Assembly (NCBI GenBank): GCA_048498415.1
Contig: JBEHYA010000006.1
Location: 1-41,961, forward strand
Length of the DNA: 41,961 nt
Direction: 5' to 3'
Source of the DNA: JBEHYA01 sp048498415
GTDB lineage: Bacteria; Pseudomonadota; Alphaproteobacteria; UBA9219; RGZA01
The notes under the pieces were generated by a model. The model saw only the letters and a program-made list of their open reading frames with translations, searched no databases and was not told the origin of the DNA. Shown here one piece after another: positions 16,388-24,421 of the stretch. Each line of letters begins with the position of its first letter. Positions within the stretch are counted from its first letter, which is position 1. The position numbers were made by a program, and so were the translations under genes.

Positions 16388-18988
16388 TCAGAAGGGATTA
16401 GCGATCCCTTTATTTTGGACTTTATTTACCGGTTTTCCTAACAGAGCCGGCAGGAATAGAAAAGTCGTAAATAGAACGTAAAATAACGACAGCGATAAGA
16501 GAAGCCCCATGGAGGCCGTTCCCGGGTGGTTGGAAAGGGAGAGTGACCCAAAAGCCACAAGGGCTGTTGCAGCGCTGGCAAGCACCGCCCGCGCCATACC
16601 GGATTGTAGCGGCTGGTCATACCCCTGCAGCCAGAACACCACGAAATATATGGAATATGAGACTCCGAGGCCCAATAGCAGGGGCAGCGAAATGATGTTG
16701 GCCAGGTTAATCGGGAAGTTAAACAAGGTGATAGTGCCCAAAGTTAAAGCAGTCGCGATGAGCAACGGAGCGAGAACAAAAAAGGCATGCCGGAGGCTGC
16801 GCAGGAGAATCAGCAGCAGCCCGAGAATCAGTACCACGGAATAGATGGCGGCTTCGATGAAGGCACCCTTGATGGTGGCGGCGGATTCCTGGATGGAAAC
16901 CGGCACGCCGGTGGCGCCGGGCGCGATGTTTTTTACGGCGGCAACAAACGCGCGAAGGGTGTTGCGGTCGTGGGCATCGCCTTTGGGATAAACTTCCAAT
17001 CGTGCCTGGCCGGTGGGCGCGATCCATTCGCTGCGCAGCGTTTCGGAGATCTGATCCATGTTGACGGGCTGGGGATCGAGGCGTTCTTTGATATCGGCGA
17101 GCTTGGCGGCGATTGCATCCCGCATGTTCTCGGCGAGGAGTTTGTAGTTGGCATCATCCAGCTTGGCAAAGCGCGCGAGCTGATCGGCGAGGGCGGCGGC
17201 TTCCGGGCCCAGCGGCGGGGCGGCGCTCATTTTATTCAAAAGCTCGGCGGCGCTGTGCTGGGCTTCCGGCATGGTGGGCGCGGGCTTGGCCGGCATGGCG
17301 AAGCTGGTGGCTAGAAGGCTGCCCGTATCCTTAAGAAGCGCGATTTTATCTTCCTGCTGGGCGGGCACATACGATTTGAGGGTGAGAACCTTATCGACTT
17401 CCTTTAATGCGCTGAGTTTATCGGCCAGCGCTTCGGCGGCGGCTTCGTTTTCGGCAAGAATATCGATGCTGTAGGGGGTGGTATCTTTATCCGCCATCAA
17501 TTCGAACATGGCGGCGACCGATTCACTTTTGCGGTTCTTTAAATTCAGCGGGTCGAAATCAAACGGCAGGAAGATGCAGAGAATGGAGCAGCCGATGAAC
17601 GCCACGGCAAAGACGCGAAGAATGGTGGTGCGGTTTTGAACCAGATATTCATCCACCGGTTTCGTCCACTTAAAGCCAACCGCTTCGCGTTCCGGGCCGG
17701 GCTGGGTGAAACGCAGGAGAGCTGGCAGCAACGTGATGTTGAGGACGAAGGCGATCAACATGCCGCTGCCGGCAATCAGCCCCAGTTCGGCCACGCCGCG
17801 GTAGCTGGTGGGAATGAACGAGAAGAAGCCGCAGGCGGTGGAGAGCGCGGCTAATAATAGTGGCACGGCAATCAGCGTGGCGGCGCGACGCATGGCGCCG
17901 GCTAAATCACGGACTTCAAGCCGCGCATCGCGATACCGCACGCCGAACTGAATGCCGAAATCAACGGCAATGCCGGTGAACATGACGGCAAAGGCAACCG
18001 AGATAAGATTGAGCGATTTGACCATCACAAGCGCCAGCGCCGTGGTGATGGCAAGGCCCGCAAATAACGTAATGAAAATGGGAATAATGATGCGCCAGGT
18101 ACGGAGCGTAAAATAGAGGATGAGCGCGATGAGGATGATGGAGCCGATAAGCGCCACGCTCATGCCCTCGGCAACGCTAGCAAATTCTTCATCGGACAGC
18201 GCGACGCTGCCGGTGAGGCGGATGTTCACATTATAACGTGAGGCCAGTTTCTGTTCAGCGGCGGCTGCGCGGATGTAGTCGTTGGCTTTTTCGCCGGGGG
18301 CGAGTGCGGAATAATCGAGAACGGGTTGGACGAGAATGAAACGGCGGAGTTCAAATTTGGATGGGTTCTCGCTCGCCATCAAATAATCCCACGCATGTTT
18401 GTTGGTGGGATCATCGATGGCTTTGGAAAGGGCCTGACTGACGCGGCCAAAGAGCGGCGCGAGATCGGCGGGTTTGACCTGATCAGCGGCAACGCCTTGG
18501 AGCATCAGGTTCATCATATCGAAAAGCCCACGCGGGGATGGATCGGCGGCCAGCGTGCCAATGAGCGGCTGGGCTTTGGCAAGGCCATCTAAAATGGGCG
18601 CGAGATCATCCGGCTCCATCAGCAGCAGGCCGTTGCGGAGCAAATACGGGTCGGCATCGGGGCGGGAGACGGTGCGGAATAAATCCGGCTTCGTCTTCAT
18701 GGCGGCGACGAGTGATTCCGCGGCGAGTTCGGTATCAGCGGCGTTTTTGCCGTCGATGAGCACCACCAGCAAATCATCGCGCTGCGGGAAGGCTTTGGAA
18801 AATTCAATTTCGCGCTGCCGCCACGGGGCGCTGGCATCGAGGAGCGACGTTACATCGGTGGTAATCGCAAAATGTGTGGCGGCATAATTGCCGCAGAACG
18901 TGGCCAGTAATAAAAGGGCAGGGATAAGCGCCCAGGCAAAAGCGCGGGAACGGTCAACGATCCATGAAACGGCGTGCGCGATGGACAT
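16388..18988 (-). CDS. hpnN: HpnN-like hopanoid-transport RND protein
   Basis: HpnN proteins are RND/MMPL-type inner-membrane exporters that move hopanoids toward the outer membrane. The 866 residues have the double MMPL plan: a first membrane helix at about 16-36, a large periplasmic loop opening with FAITTDVTSLLDASAPWRQRE, a helix cluster from about 277 to 430 containing FTGIAVDFGIQFGVRYRD, another single helix near 455, a second periplasmic loop with coiled-coil-like Ala/Leu-rich sequence, and a final helix cluster with ISLPLLLGLGVSYSIYFVVFW. The DFG/GVSYSIYF segments are the usual RND transmembrane acidic and polar sites. It sits 29 bases after ndk and before mlaA, so the group probably shares a transcript. 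No hopanoid-synthesis genes are in the window, so the substrate is inferred. Confidence 0.85.
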   Translation of the reverse strand: MSIAHAVSWIVDRSRAFAWALIPALLLLATFCGNYAATHFAITTDVTSLLDASAPWRQREIEFSKAFPQRDDLLVVLIDGKNAADTELAAESLVAAMKTKPDLFRTVSRPDADPYLLRNGLLLMEPDDLAPILDGLAKAQPLIGTLAADPSPRGLFDMMNLMLQGVAADQVKPADLAPLFGRVSQALSKAIDDPTNKHAWDYLMASENPSKFELRRFILVQPVLDYSALAPGEKANDYIRAAAAEQKLASRYNVNIRLTGSVALSDEEFASVAEGMSVALIGSIILIALILYFTLRTWRIIIPIFITLFAGLAITTALALVMVKSLNLISVAFAVMFTGIAVDFGIQFGVRYRDARLEVRDLAGAMRRAATLIAVPLLLAALSTACGFFSFIPTSYRGVAELGLIAGSGMLIAFVLNITLLPALLRFTQPGPEREAVGFKWTKPVDEYLVQNRTTILRVFAVAFIGCSILCIFLPFDFDPLNLKNRKSESVAAMFELMADKDTTPYSIDILAENEAAAEALADKLSALKEVDKVLTLKSYVPAQQEDKIALLKDTGSLLATSFAMPAKPAPTMPEAQHSAAELLNKMSAAPPLGPEAAALADQLARFAKLDDANYKLLAENMRDAIAAKLADIKERLDPQPVNMDQISETLRSEWIAPTGQARLEVYPKGDAHDRNTLRAFVAAVKNIAPGATGVPVSIQESAATIKGAFIEAAIYSVVLILGLLLILLRSLRHAFFVLAPLLIATALTLGTITLFNFPINLANIISLPLLLGLGVSYSIYFVVFWLQGYDQPLQSGMARAVLASAATALVAFGSLSLSNHPGTASMGLLLSLSLFYVLFTTFLFLPALLGKPVNKVQNKGIANPF

Positions 18989-19017
18989 GGCTTACCTTAT
19001 CCAGCGGCAGGGGAATA

Positions 19018-19440
19018 TCAACCGACCAGTTCGCTGTCCTGGAAGAAGAATTTGATTTCGTTCTTGGCGTTATCGAGGCTGTCGGAGCCGTGGACGGAGT
19101 TGGCTTCGATGCTTTCGGCAAAATCTTTGCGGATGGTGCCGGGCGCGGCGTTAGCCGGGTTGGTGGCGCCCATGACTTCGCGGTTTTTGGCCACGGCATT
19201 TTCGCCTTCCAGCACCTGCACCACAACGGGGCCCGAGGTCATGAAGCTGACCAGGTCTTTGAAGAAGGGGCGTTCGCGGTGGACGCCGTAAAAATCTTCG
19301 GCCTGCTTCTGCGACATGTGCAGACGCTTGGAAGCGATAATGCGTAAGCCAGCGCTTTCCAGACGGTCGGTGATCTTGCCCGTGATGTTGCGGCGCGTGG
19401 CATCCGGCTTGATGATCGAAAACGTGCGTTCGGTGGCCAT
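19018..19440 (-). CDS. ndk: Nucleoside diphosphate kinase
   Basis: Transfers the gamma phosphate of ATP to nucleoside diphosphates through a phosphohistidine. From the ATG at 19440 the protein has 140 residues, the normal size, beginning MATERTFSIIKPDATRR. The active-site histidine is H117 in NSVHGSDS; the nucleotide-binding segments GTIRKDFA and MGATNP are intact. AAGGA stands 9 bases before the ATG. The frame stays open 24 codons further upstream, but that extension has no family match and no ribosome-binding site. A terminator-like hairpin at 19521-19551 isolates it from the SDR gene, so it is probably the first gene of ndk-hpnN-mlaA. Confidence 0.97.
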   Translation of the reverse strand: MATERTFSIIKPDATRRNITGKITDRLESAGLRIIASKRLHMSQKQAEDFYGVHRERPFFKDLVSFMTSGPVVVQVLEGENAVAKNREVMGATNPANAAPGTIRKDFAESIEANSVHGSDSLDNAKNEIKFFFQDSELVG

Positions 19441-19520
19441 TGAGAAAAATCCTTGAATGGAAAAGCAGGCGGAAAACACGCGTTGTATAGCCAGCCCCGG
19501 ATTTTTATTCAAGTAAACTC

Positions 19521-19551
19521 TAAAAACCCCTCTCTCCCGAAGGGAGGGGAA
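19521..19551 (-). terminator. Terminator-like hairpin related to repeat family B
   Basis: Read on the minus strand a CCCCTCCC / GGGAGAGAGGGG hairpin is followed by GTTTTTA, which gives a reasonable Rho-independent terminator directly after the SDR stop at 19555. The core CCCTCCCTTCGGGAG is the same word as in the family B elements at 11529 and 31382, so this may be a solitary half-unit. Confidence 0.6.
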
Positions 19552-19554
19552 TAT

Positions 19555-20331
19555 TTATGTGCTTTTTAGAGGGCCTTTTTTAGGCAAATGGGCGAGCAGG
19601 CCATCCGTCCAGCCGGGGGGCAGCAGCGCCAGAAGCCATACGGCGAAGGCGGTGGGCCAGGGAAAGGCGATGCGGGCATGGTTGCGCGCCAGACTGTTAG
19701 CGATAATGCGTGCGCCTTTTTCGGCGCTGATCAGAAACGGCATGGGAAAATGGTTAGCCTGCGTCATGGGCGTATCGATGTATCCGGGGCAGATCACGTT
19801 TATGCGGACCCCGCGGCGCATGTATTCACCGCGTAAGCCTTCACCATACACGCGCACCGCGGCTTTGCTGGCGCTGTAGGCGGGTGCCGCCGGCCAGCCG
19901 CGGAAGCCCGCAAGTGAAGCCATGATGGCGATTTGTCCGTTGCGGCGCGCGGCCATACGCGGGAGAAGCGGGTGCACCGTGTTCACCACGCCATCGATGT
20001 TGGTGGAAAAGATGGCGCGCGCCTGCGCATCGCTTTCGCCCGCACCAAAGGTGCCGCCGGAGATGCCGGCATTGGCGATTAAAAGGTCGATGGGCTGAAC
20101 GGTGTCCTGGCTCACCAGAAGGCGGGCGAGTTCGTCAGCGTTCCGCACATCGGCGGCGGCCGTCCAGACCAGGGCGCCCTGCTGGCGGCATGATTCCGCG
20201 AGTTGTTCCAGCATATCGCGGCGCCGTGCGATGAGGCCAAGGCGAATGCTGGGCCGGGCATAAAGGCGGGCCAGGGCTTCGCCGATGCCGCTGGAGGCGC
20301 CGGTGATCACGATATGTTTTGGATTTTGCAT
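19555..20331 (-). CDS. Short-chain dehydrogenase/reductase (SDR family)
   Basis: NAD(P)-dependent oxidoreductase of the classical SDR type; the substrate cannot be told. The 258 residues contain the cofactor motif TGASSGIG (10-17), NAG at 87-89, the catalytic serine S139, and Y152-x-x-x-K156 in AYSASKAAVRVYGEGLRGE. The Arg pair after strand 2 (ARRRDML) hints at NADP preference. The C-terminal 45 residues contain a hydrophobic segment (FAVWLLALLPPGW) that could associate with the membrane, as seen in lipid-modifying SDRs. It is divergent from gmk, with starts 28 bases apart, so the two promoters must overlap the genes or each other. Confidence 0.88.
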   Translation of the reverse strand: MQNPKHIVITGASSGIGEALARLYARPSIRLGLIARRRDMLEQLAESCRQQGALVWTAAADVRNADELARLLVSQDTVQPIDLLIANAGISGGTFGAGESDAQARAIFSTNIDGVVNTVHPLLPRMAARRNGQIAIMASLAGFRGWPAAPAYSASKAAVRVYGEGLRGEYMRRGVRINVICPGYIDTPMTQANHFPMPFLISAEKGARIIANSLARNHARIAFPWPTAFAVWLLALLPPGWTDGLLAHLPKKGPLKST

Positions 20332-20359
20332 CTGGGCCCAAAAGTGGCTATAGAGAATT

Positions 20360-21010
20360 ATGACTTCAACCTATTCTTTCGGCGAAATCAAGCGGCGCGG
20401 GCTGATGCTCGTGCTTTCCTCGCCGTCGGGCGCGGGCAAAACGACGATCAGCCGCGCGATTTTGCAATCCGATGATAACGTCGCGATGTCGATATCGTGC
20501 ACGACGCGCAAGAAGCGCCCGGGCGAAACGCCGGGCACGGATTATCATTTCATCAATGAAGAAGAATTCAACCTGATGATCAACCGCGGCCAGTTCCTCG
20601 AGCACGCGCGGGTATTCAATAACATGTATGGGACACCGCGCGAACCGGTGGAAATGACGTTGCGCGCTGGCGGCGACGTACTGTTTGATATTGACTGGCA
20701 GGGCACGCAGCAGTTGGCGGAAAAAGCGCGCGATGATTTAGTTAGCATTTTTATTCTGCCGCCTTCGGCGCAGGAGCTGGAGCGCCGCCTGATTGCACGT
20801 GCCCAGGATGATGCCGCCGAGATCAGCAAGCGCATGGAAAAAGCTTCGGATGAAATGAGCCACTGGGCTGAATACGATTATGTAATCGTGAACCACGACG
20901 TCATTCAGTCGGTCGAAAAAGTGCGTTCCATCCTGCATAGCGAGCGGTTAAAGCGCCGCCGGCAGGAAGGTCTTTCCGATTTCGTGAAGCGGTTGCAGGA
21001 AGGGCTGTAA
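20360..21010 (+). CDS. gmk: Guanylate kinase
   Basis: Phosphorylates GMP to GDP with ATP. The 216-residue protein has the P-loop SSPSGAGKTT at 20-29, the GMP-binding segment SISCTTRKKRPGETPGTDYHF, the HARVFNNMYGTPREPVE region and the DIDWQGTQQL strand typical of Gmk. The short N-terminal extension before the P-loop is common in alphaproteobacteria. Start is the ATG at 20360 with only a weak AGAGA upstream. It stands alone on the plus strand between the SDR gene and a REP-like element. In many alphaproteobacteria gmk is near rsmA/pdxA/surA, as it is here, though on the other strand. Confidence 0.96.
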   Translation: MTSTYSFGEIKRRGLMLVLSSPSGAGKTTISRAILQSDDNVAMSISCTTRKKRPGETPGTDYHFINEEEFNLMINRGQFLEHARVFNNMYGTPREPVEMTLRAGGDVLFDIDWQGTQQLAEKARDDLVSIFILPPSAQELERRLIARAQDDAAEISKRMEKASDEMSHWAEYDYVIVNHDVIQSVEKVRSILHSERLKRRRQEGLSDFVKRLQEGL

Positions 21011-21023
21011 GTTATAGCTCGGA

Positions 21024-21095
21024 CATACCAGCGAAAGCTGGTAGGCAGTCTTCCATCCAGTAACCAAACGGGGTCCCGGCTTCCGCCGGGACGTA
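21024..21095. repeat. Paired REP-like palindromic element, family A copy 3 (diverged)
   Basis: Two hairpins: ACCAGC GAAA GCTGGT at 21027-21042 and GTCCCGGC TTCC GCCGGGAC at 21073-21092, separated by about 30 bases. The layout (two palindromes in inverted orientation with GNRA-type loops on opposite strands) matches copies 1 and 2, with different stem sequence. It fills the gap between the convergent gmk and FAS1-protein genes. Confidence 0.75.
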
Positions 21096-21102
21096 CGTGA
21101 GA

Positions 21103-22479
21103 TCAATCAAACCAGCCTTTTTTCTTGGGGGCGGGCTTGGGTTGTTCGAGAGCGGGGGCTGATTTTTCCTCGCTCGTATCCGCGCTGTCGTCTTCTTTCG
21201 GTTTGGCAGCGCTGCCGAACAGCTTTTGTACGGAAGGCGGCAGCAGCACGGCGTTGATTTCTTCCAGATTGCCGTTGGTGGCGCCGATATCGGTTTTCAG
21301 GATTTCCGCACTCTCGATTTTCGGCTCGCCTTTGGTGTAATCGATCTTCAGCTCGGCGCCCTGCGCAACATTGGGCGCGGCGGTTTTGCCTTTGAACTTC
21401 TCGATATCGAGTTTGGCATTTACGATATGATAGGTAAGCAGCGTGTTGAGGTCGCCCGCGTTATCGGGCTCGAGCAGGCGCGCGATCTTGGCTTTGCCTA
21501 GCTTGTCGAACGCGGCATCGTTCGGCGCGAAGACGGTGTAGGCGCCTTTACCCTTAAGCATCACATCCATATGCGCGGCCGTGACAAGGCGCAGGAAGGT
21601 TTTGAATTTCTCGCTGGATTCCGCGACGCCAAACAAGGTTTTGCTGTAATCCGCGGTGGGGCCGGTAGGCAGTTTGGCCGGCGGCGGCGGGGGCGGCACC
21701 GGCGCGGGCGCGGCCGGGGGCGCCGCGACGGCTTCCGGCGTGGCGGGCAGGCCGGTTGTTTTGGCGGTGGCCTTGGCTTCGGTCTTGGTTTCGGTTTTTG
21801 TTTCGGCCTTGGTTTCGGTTTTTGTTTCGGTTTTCACGTCCGTTTTACTGGCGGCGGCCGGCGTGGTGGAAGGAATGGTGGCGGGTGCAATCGTTTTTAC
21901 ATCAATGGATTTTGTCGCAGTGCCAGCGGTGGCCGTGCCAAGGGCACCGGCGGCCGGCTTGGCAGCGGTGCCGATGGCTGCGGGCGCCGCCGTGCCGATG
22001 ATGACGGGTTTGATGGCCGGCGCGGTGGATGAAATGGTAATGGCCGATGGTTTGGTAGCGGTGCCGATGGCTGCGGGCGCCGCCGTGCCGATGATGACGG
22101 GTTTGATGGTCGGCGCGGTGGTTGAAATAGTGATGGCCGATGTTTTGGCATCCGTCGCTTTGGTGGCGGCGATGGCGGCAGCATCGGCCTTTACGTCAAC
22201 CGGTTTGGCTTTGGTTTCCATCGCCGCTTTGGCGTTTTTTTCGTCGGGCGGGAGCAGGTCGAACACGTCGTCGCTGCCGCCAGCGGCGGCATCCGGGGTG
22301 GCGGCTTGTGCAGCGACCGGTTTGGCTTCGGTCAGGCCGAAGGCGTTGCCGATATCGTTTTTGTTATCATCCTGCGCAATAGAAAAGGCGGCAGGAGTTT
22401 CGGGCTTTGGGTTTTCCGCAAACGCCGGCAGCGCGGCGAGCACAGCAAAAAAGGCAAGGAAGGGCGCAGAAAATTTCAT
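21103..22479 (-). CDS. Secreted fasciclin (FAS1) domain protein with repeat-rich linker
   Basis: A 458-residue exported protein. Residues 1-21 are a Sec signal peptide ending ALPAFA. Residues 22-275 are low-complexity: Ala/Thr/Lys/Pro-rich, with a 31-residue unit present twice in tandem (114-144 and 145-175, differing at three positions), a run of KTET/KAET repeats at about 216-236 and a polyproline stretch at 255-268. A single FAS1 domain fills about 278-420, with TLFGVAESSEKFKTFLRLV, the H1 motif YTVFAPNDAAFDKL and the H2-like LLTYHIVNAKL. The tail is acidic then Lys-rich, ending KKKGWFD. FAS1 domains mediate adhesion or matrix contacts; the role here is unknown. It follows rsmA on the same strand after 62 bases. 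Confidence 0.88.
   Translation of the reverse strand: MKFSAPFLAFFAVLAALPAFAENPKPETPAAFSIAQDDNKNDIGNAFGLTEAKPVAAQAATPDAAAGGSDDVFDLLPPDEKNAKAAMETKAKPVDVKADAAAIAATKATDAKTSAITISTTAPTIKPVIIGTAAPAAIGTATKPSAITISSTAPAIKPVIIGTAAPAAIGTAAKPAAGALGTATAGTATKSIDVKTIAPATIPSTTPAAASKTDVKTETKTETKAETKTETKTEAKATAKTTGLPATPEAVAAPPAAPAPVPPPPPPAKLPTGPTADYSKTLFGVAESSEKFKTFLRLVTAAHMDVMLKGKGAYTVFAPNDAAFDKLGKAKIARLLEPDNAGDLNTLLTYHIVNAKLDIEKFKGKTAAPNVAQGAELKIDYTKGEPKIESAEILKTDIGATNGNLEEINAVLLPPSVQKLFGSAAKPKEDDSADTSEEKSAPALEQPKPAPKKKGWFD
21955..22140 (-). repeat. Tandem 93-bp repeat (two copies) inside the FAS1 gene
   Basis: Two adjacent 93-base units encode the 31-residue repeats at residues 114-144 and 145-175 of the FAS1 protein. 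They are nearly identical at the DNA level, pointing to a recent duplication, and keep the reading frame. Confidence 0.9.
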
Positions 22480-22541
22480 GCAAAACTCCAGATTAGCCGT
22501 TGCCAGTTTATGCCGCGATTGTGACCAAACCGCGTCAGGCC

Positions 22542-23366
22542 TTACTTTGCGCTGGGAGGTGCGAGGTGTAAAGCGAGTTTTGCGAATTCAGCTGGCGATA
22601 ATGTTTCGGGCCGCGCATCCGGGCGGATGCCGAGCTTTAAAAAATCATTTTCCGTTAATTCATTTTTAAAAATACCGCGCAGCATCTTGCGGCGCTGGCC
22701 GAAGGCCTTGGCGGTCACATTTTCAATGAGCGGCAGCGGGACGGGCAGCGGAGTCTGCCGGGGCGTAATACGGATGACAGCCGAATCAATTTTAGGCGGC
22801 GGGGTGAAGGCGCGGGCGGGGATGGTGAACAGGGTTTCCACATCGGCGCAATATTGCGCGAGCACGCTGAGGCGGCCATAGGCTTTTTCGCCGATGGGGG
22901 CGGCGATGCGATCGGCGACTTCTTTCTGGAACATCAAGACAAACTGCGCATATTCATCCGCCCGCTGCAGCCAGTGGGCGAGCAGCACGGAGCCGATGTT
23001 GTAGGGCAAATTGGCGATGATGGCGCGTGGGGCCGGCGTGAGCTCGATCGGATCAATCTCCAGCGCGTCGGCTTCGATGATGCGAAGGCGGCCAGCGGAT
23101 TGTTCGACCAGCGGTTGCAGCGCCTGAATGAAGCGCGTGTCTTTTTCAATCGCCAGCACCGACTTGGCGTCTGATTCCAGCAGCGCGCGGGTGAGGCCGC
23201 CGGGGCCGGGGCCGATTTCGATGACGGTGAGGCCGGATAGATCACCCGCTTCACGCACGATTTTGCGCGTGAGGTTGAGGTCGAGCAGAAAATGCTGGCC
23301 CAGCGCCTTGTTGGCGCGAAGATTGTTTTCCGCGAGAAGGTCGCGCAGCGGCTTATCGTCACTCAT
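22542..23366 (-). CDS. rsmA: 16S rRNA (adenine1518/1519-N6)-dimethyltransferase
   Basis: KsgA/RsmA uses SAM to dimethylate two adjacent adenines in helix 45 of 16S rRNA late in small-subunit assembly. The 274-residue protein shows KALGQHFLLD at 20-29, the SAM motif EIGPGPGGLTR at 50-60, EADALEID at 98-105 and the catalytic NLPYNIGS at 119-126, followed by the C-terminal helical domain with RKMLRGIFKN. The ATG at 23366 overlaps the pdxA stop (ATGA), so it is co-translated with pdxA. The surA-pdxA-rsmA order matches the arrangement in E. coli and most proteobacteria. Confidence 0.97.
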   Translation of the reverse strand: MSDDKPLRDLLAENNLRANKALGQHFLLDLNLTRKIVREAGDLSGLTVIEIGPGPGGLTRALLESDAKSVLAIEKDTRFIQALQPLVEQSAGRLRIIEADALEIDPIELTPAPRAIIANLPYNIGSVLLAHWLQRADEYAQFVLMFQKEVADRIAAPIGEKAYGRLSVLAQYCADVETLFTIPARAFTPPPKIDSAVIRITPRQTPLPVPLPLIENVTAKAFGQRRKMLRGIFKNELTENDFLKLGIRPDARPETLSPAEFAKLALHLAPPSAK

Positions 23367-24418
23367 GCGGCGGCGCTTTTATTCTGGGCCCAGAGTTCGG
23401 CAATCGCGGCGGCGCGCTGCAGGGCGGCAATGAGGCTGGCGGCGCTGGCCTGGTTTTTACCGGCGATATCGAAGGCCGTGCCATGATCGGGCGAGGTGCG
23501 CACGATGGGCAGGCCCAGCGTAATATTCACGCCGCCATGGAAATCGAGCGTTTTGACGGGAATGAGACCCTGATCGTGATAAAGACAGATCGCGCAGTCG
23601 TATTTGGCGCGGGCGTCGGCATGGAACATCGTATCGGACGGCATGGGGCCTTCGACTTTAAGACCGCGCTGGCGCAGCTGATCGATGGCGGGCTGGATGA
23701 TTTCGATTTCTTCCAGCCCAAGCGCGCCTTCTTCGCCGGCATGCGGGTTGAGCGCGGCAATCGCAAGGCGCGGCTGCTGAATGCCGAACATCTCACGCAA
23801 GGATTTATCAACCAGCATGCCGTGGTTGACGATGAGCGGCGTGTTGATTTTGGCAATCGCTTCCTTGAGCGAGAGATGGACGGTGCCAAGTGCCACGCGG
23901 AGACCCGGGACTTCCAGCATCATCACCGTGGAACGCGTGGAATTGCAGATATCGGCCAGAAATTCGGTATGGCCGGGAAAATGAAAGCCGGATTGATAGA
24001 GCGTGCTTTTGTGAATGGGCAGCGTGACCAGCGCCGAGGCTTCATTCGCAATCGCAAATTCGGCGGCGCGTTTGATGCTTTCGATCACCAGCGGCGCATT
24101 GACGGGATCAGGGCTGCCGAATTCGACCTGGCGCTTGAGGGCCATGGGAAAAACCGGCAGCGCTTCTGCGAAGGCATCCCGGGCTTGTGCCGCATCGGCG
24201 ATTTCGCGGAGGTTGATAAGATAGCCAAGCTGCGCCGCCTGCCACTTTAAATGGGCGGGATCGGCGATGACGAAGAACGGACTTAAGTTCGCGGCGTCGC
24301 GCTGGTGCCAGGCCTTGAACAGGCATTCCACGCCGATACCCGCAGGCTCGCCCATGCTGATGGCAATCGGTTTGACATCGGCGGGCTTTTTGCGGGACGC
24401 GTTGAACCAGTCGAGCAT
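23363..24418 (-). CDS. pdxA: 4-hydroxythreonine-4-phosphate dehydrogenase
   Basis: NAD-dependent oxidation and decarboxylation of 4-phosphohydroxy-L-threonine in pyridoxal 5'-phosphate synthesis. The 351 residues contain ISMGEPAGIGVE at about 20-31, the metal-binding HTEFLAD (FPGHTEFLAD), NPHAGEEGALGLEE, and the C-terminal CLYHDQGLIPVKTL with the second metal histidine and DHGTAFDIAGK. About 15 extra residues precede the core. The start at 24418 is 3 bases after the surA stop at 24422, and its stop overlaps rsmA, so surA-pdxA-rsmA is a tight translational unit. Confidence 0.96.
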   Translation of the reverse strand: MLDWFNASRKKPADVKPIAISMGEPAGIGVECLFKAWHQRDAANLSPFFVIADPAHLKWQAAQLGYLINLREIADAAQARDAFAEALPVFPMALKRQVEFGSPDPVNAPLVIESIKRAAEFAIANEASALVTLPIHKSTLYQSGFHFPGHTEFLADICNSTRSTVMMLEVPGLRVALGTVHLSLKEAIAKINTPLIVNHGMLVDKSLREMFGIQQPRLAIAALNPHAGEEGALGLEEIEIIQPAIDQLRQRGLKVEGPMPSDTMFHADARAKYDCAICLYHDQGLIPVKTLDFHGGVNITLGLPIVRTSPDHGTAFDIAGKNQASAASLIAALQRAAAIAELWAQNKSAAA

Positions 24419-24421
24419 GCG

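Noticed and set aside
19441..19512. 24-codon N-terminal extension of ndk
   Set aside because: Nucleoside diphosphate kinase is 140 residues from the ATG at 19440, which has an AAGGA site upstream.
21656..22669. Plus-strand open frame of 337 codons antisense to the FAS1 protein
   Set aside because: Its Val/Ala/Gly repeats simply mirror the Ala/Thr/Lys repeats of the FAS1 gene linker, and it runs on into rsmA.
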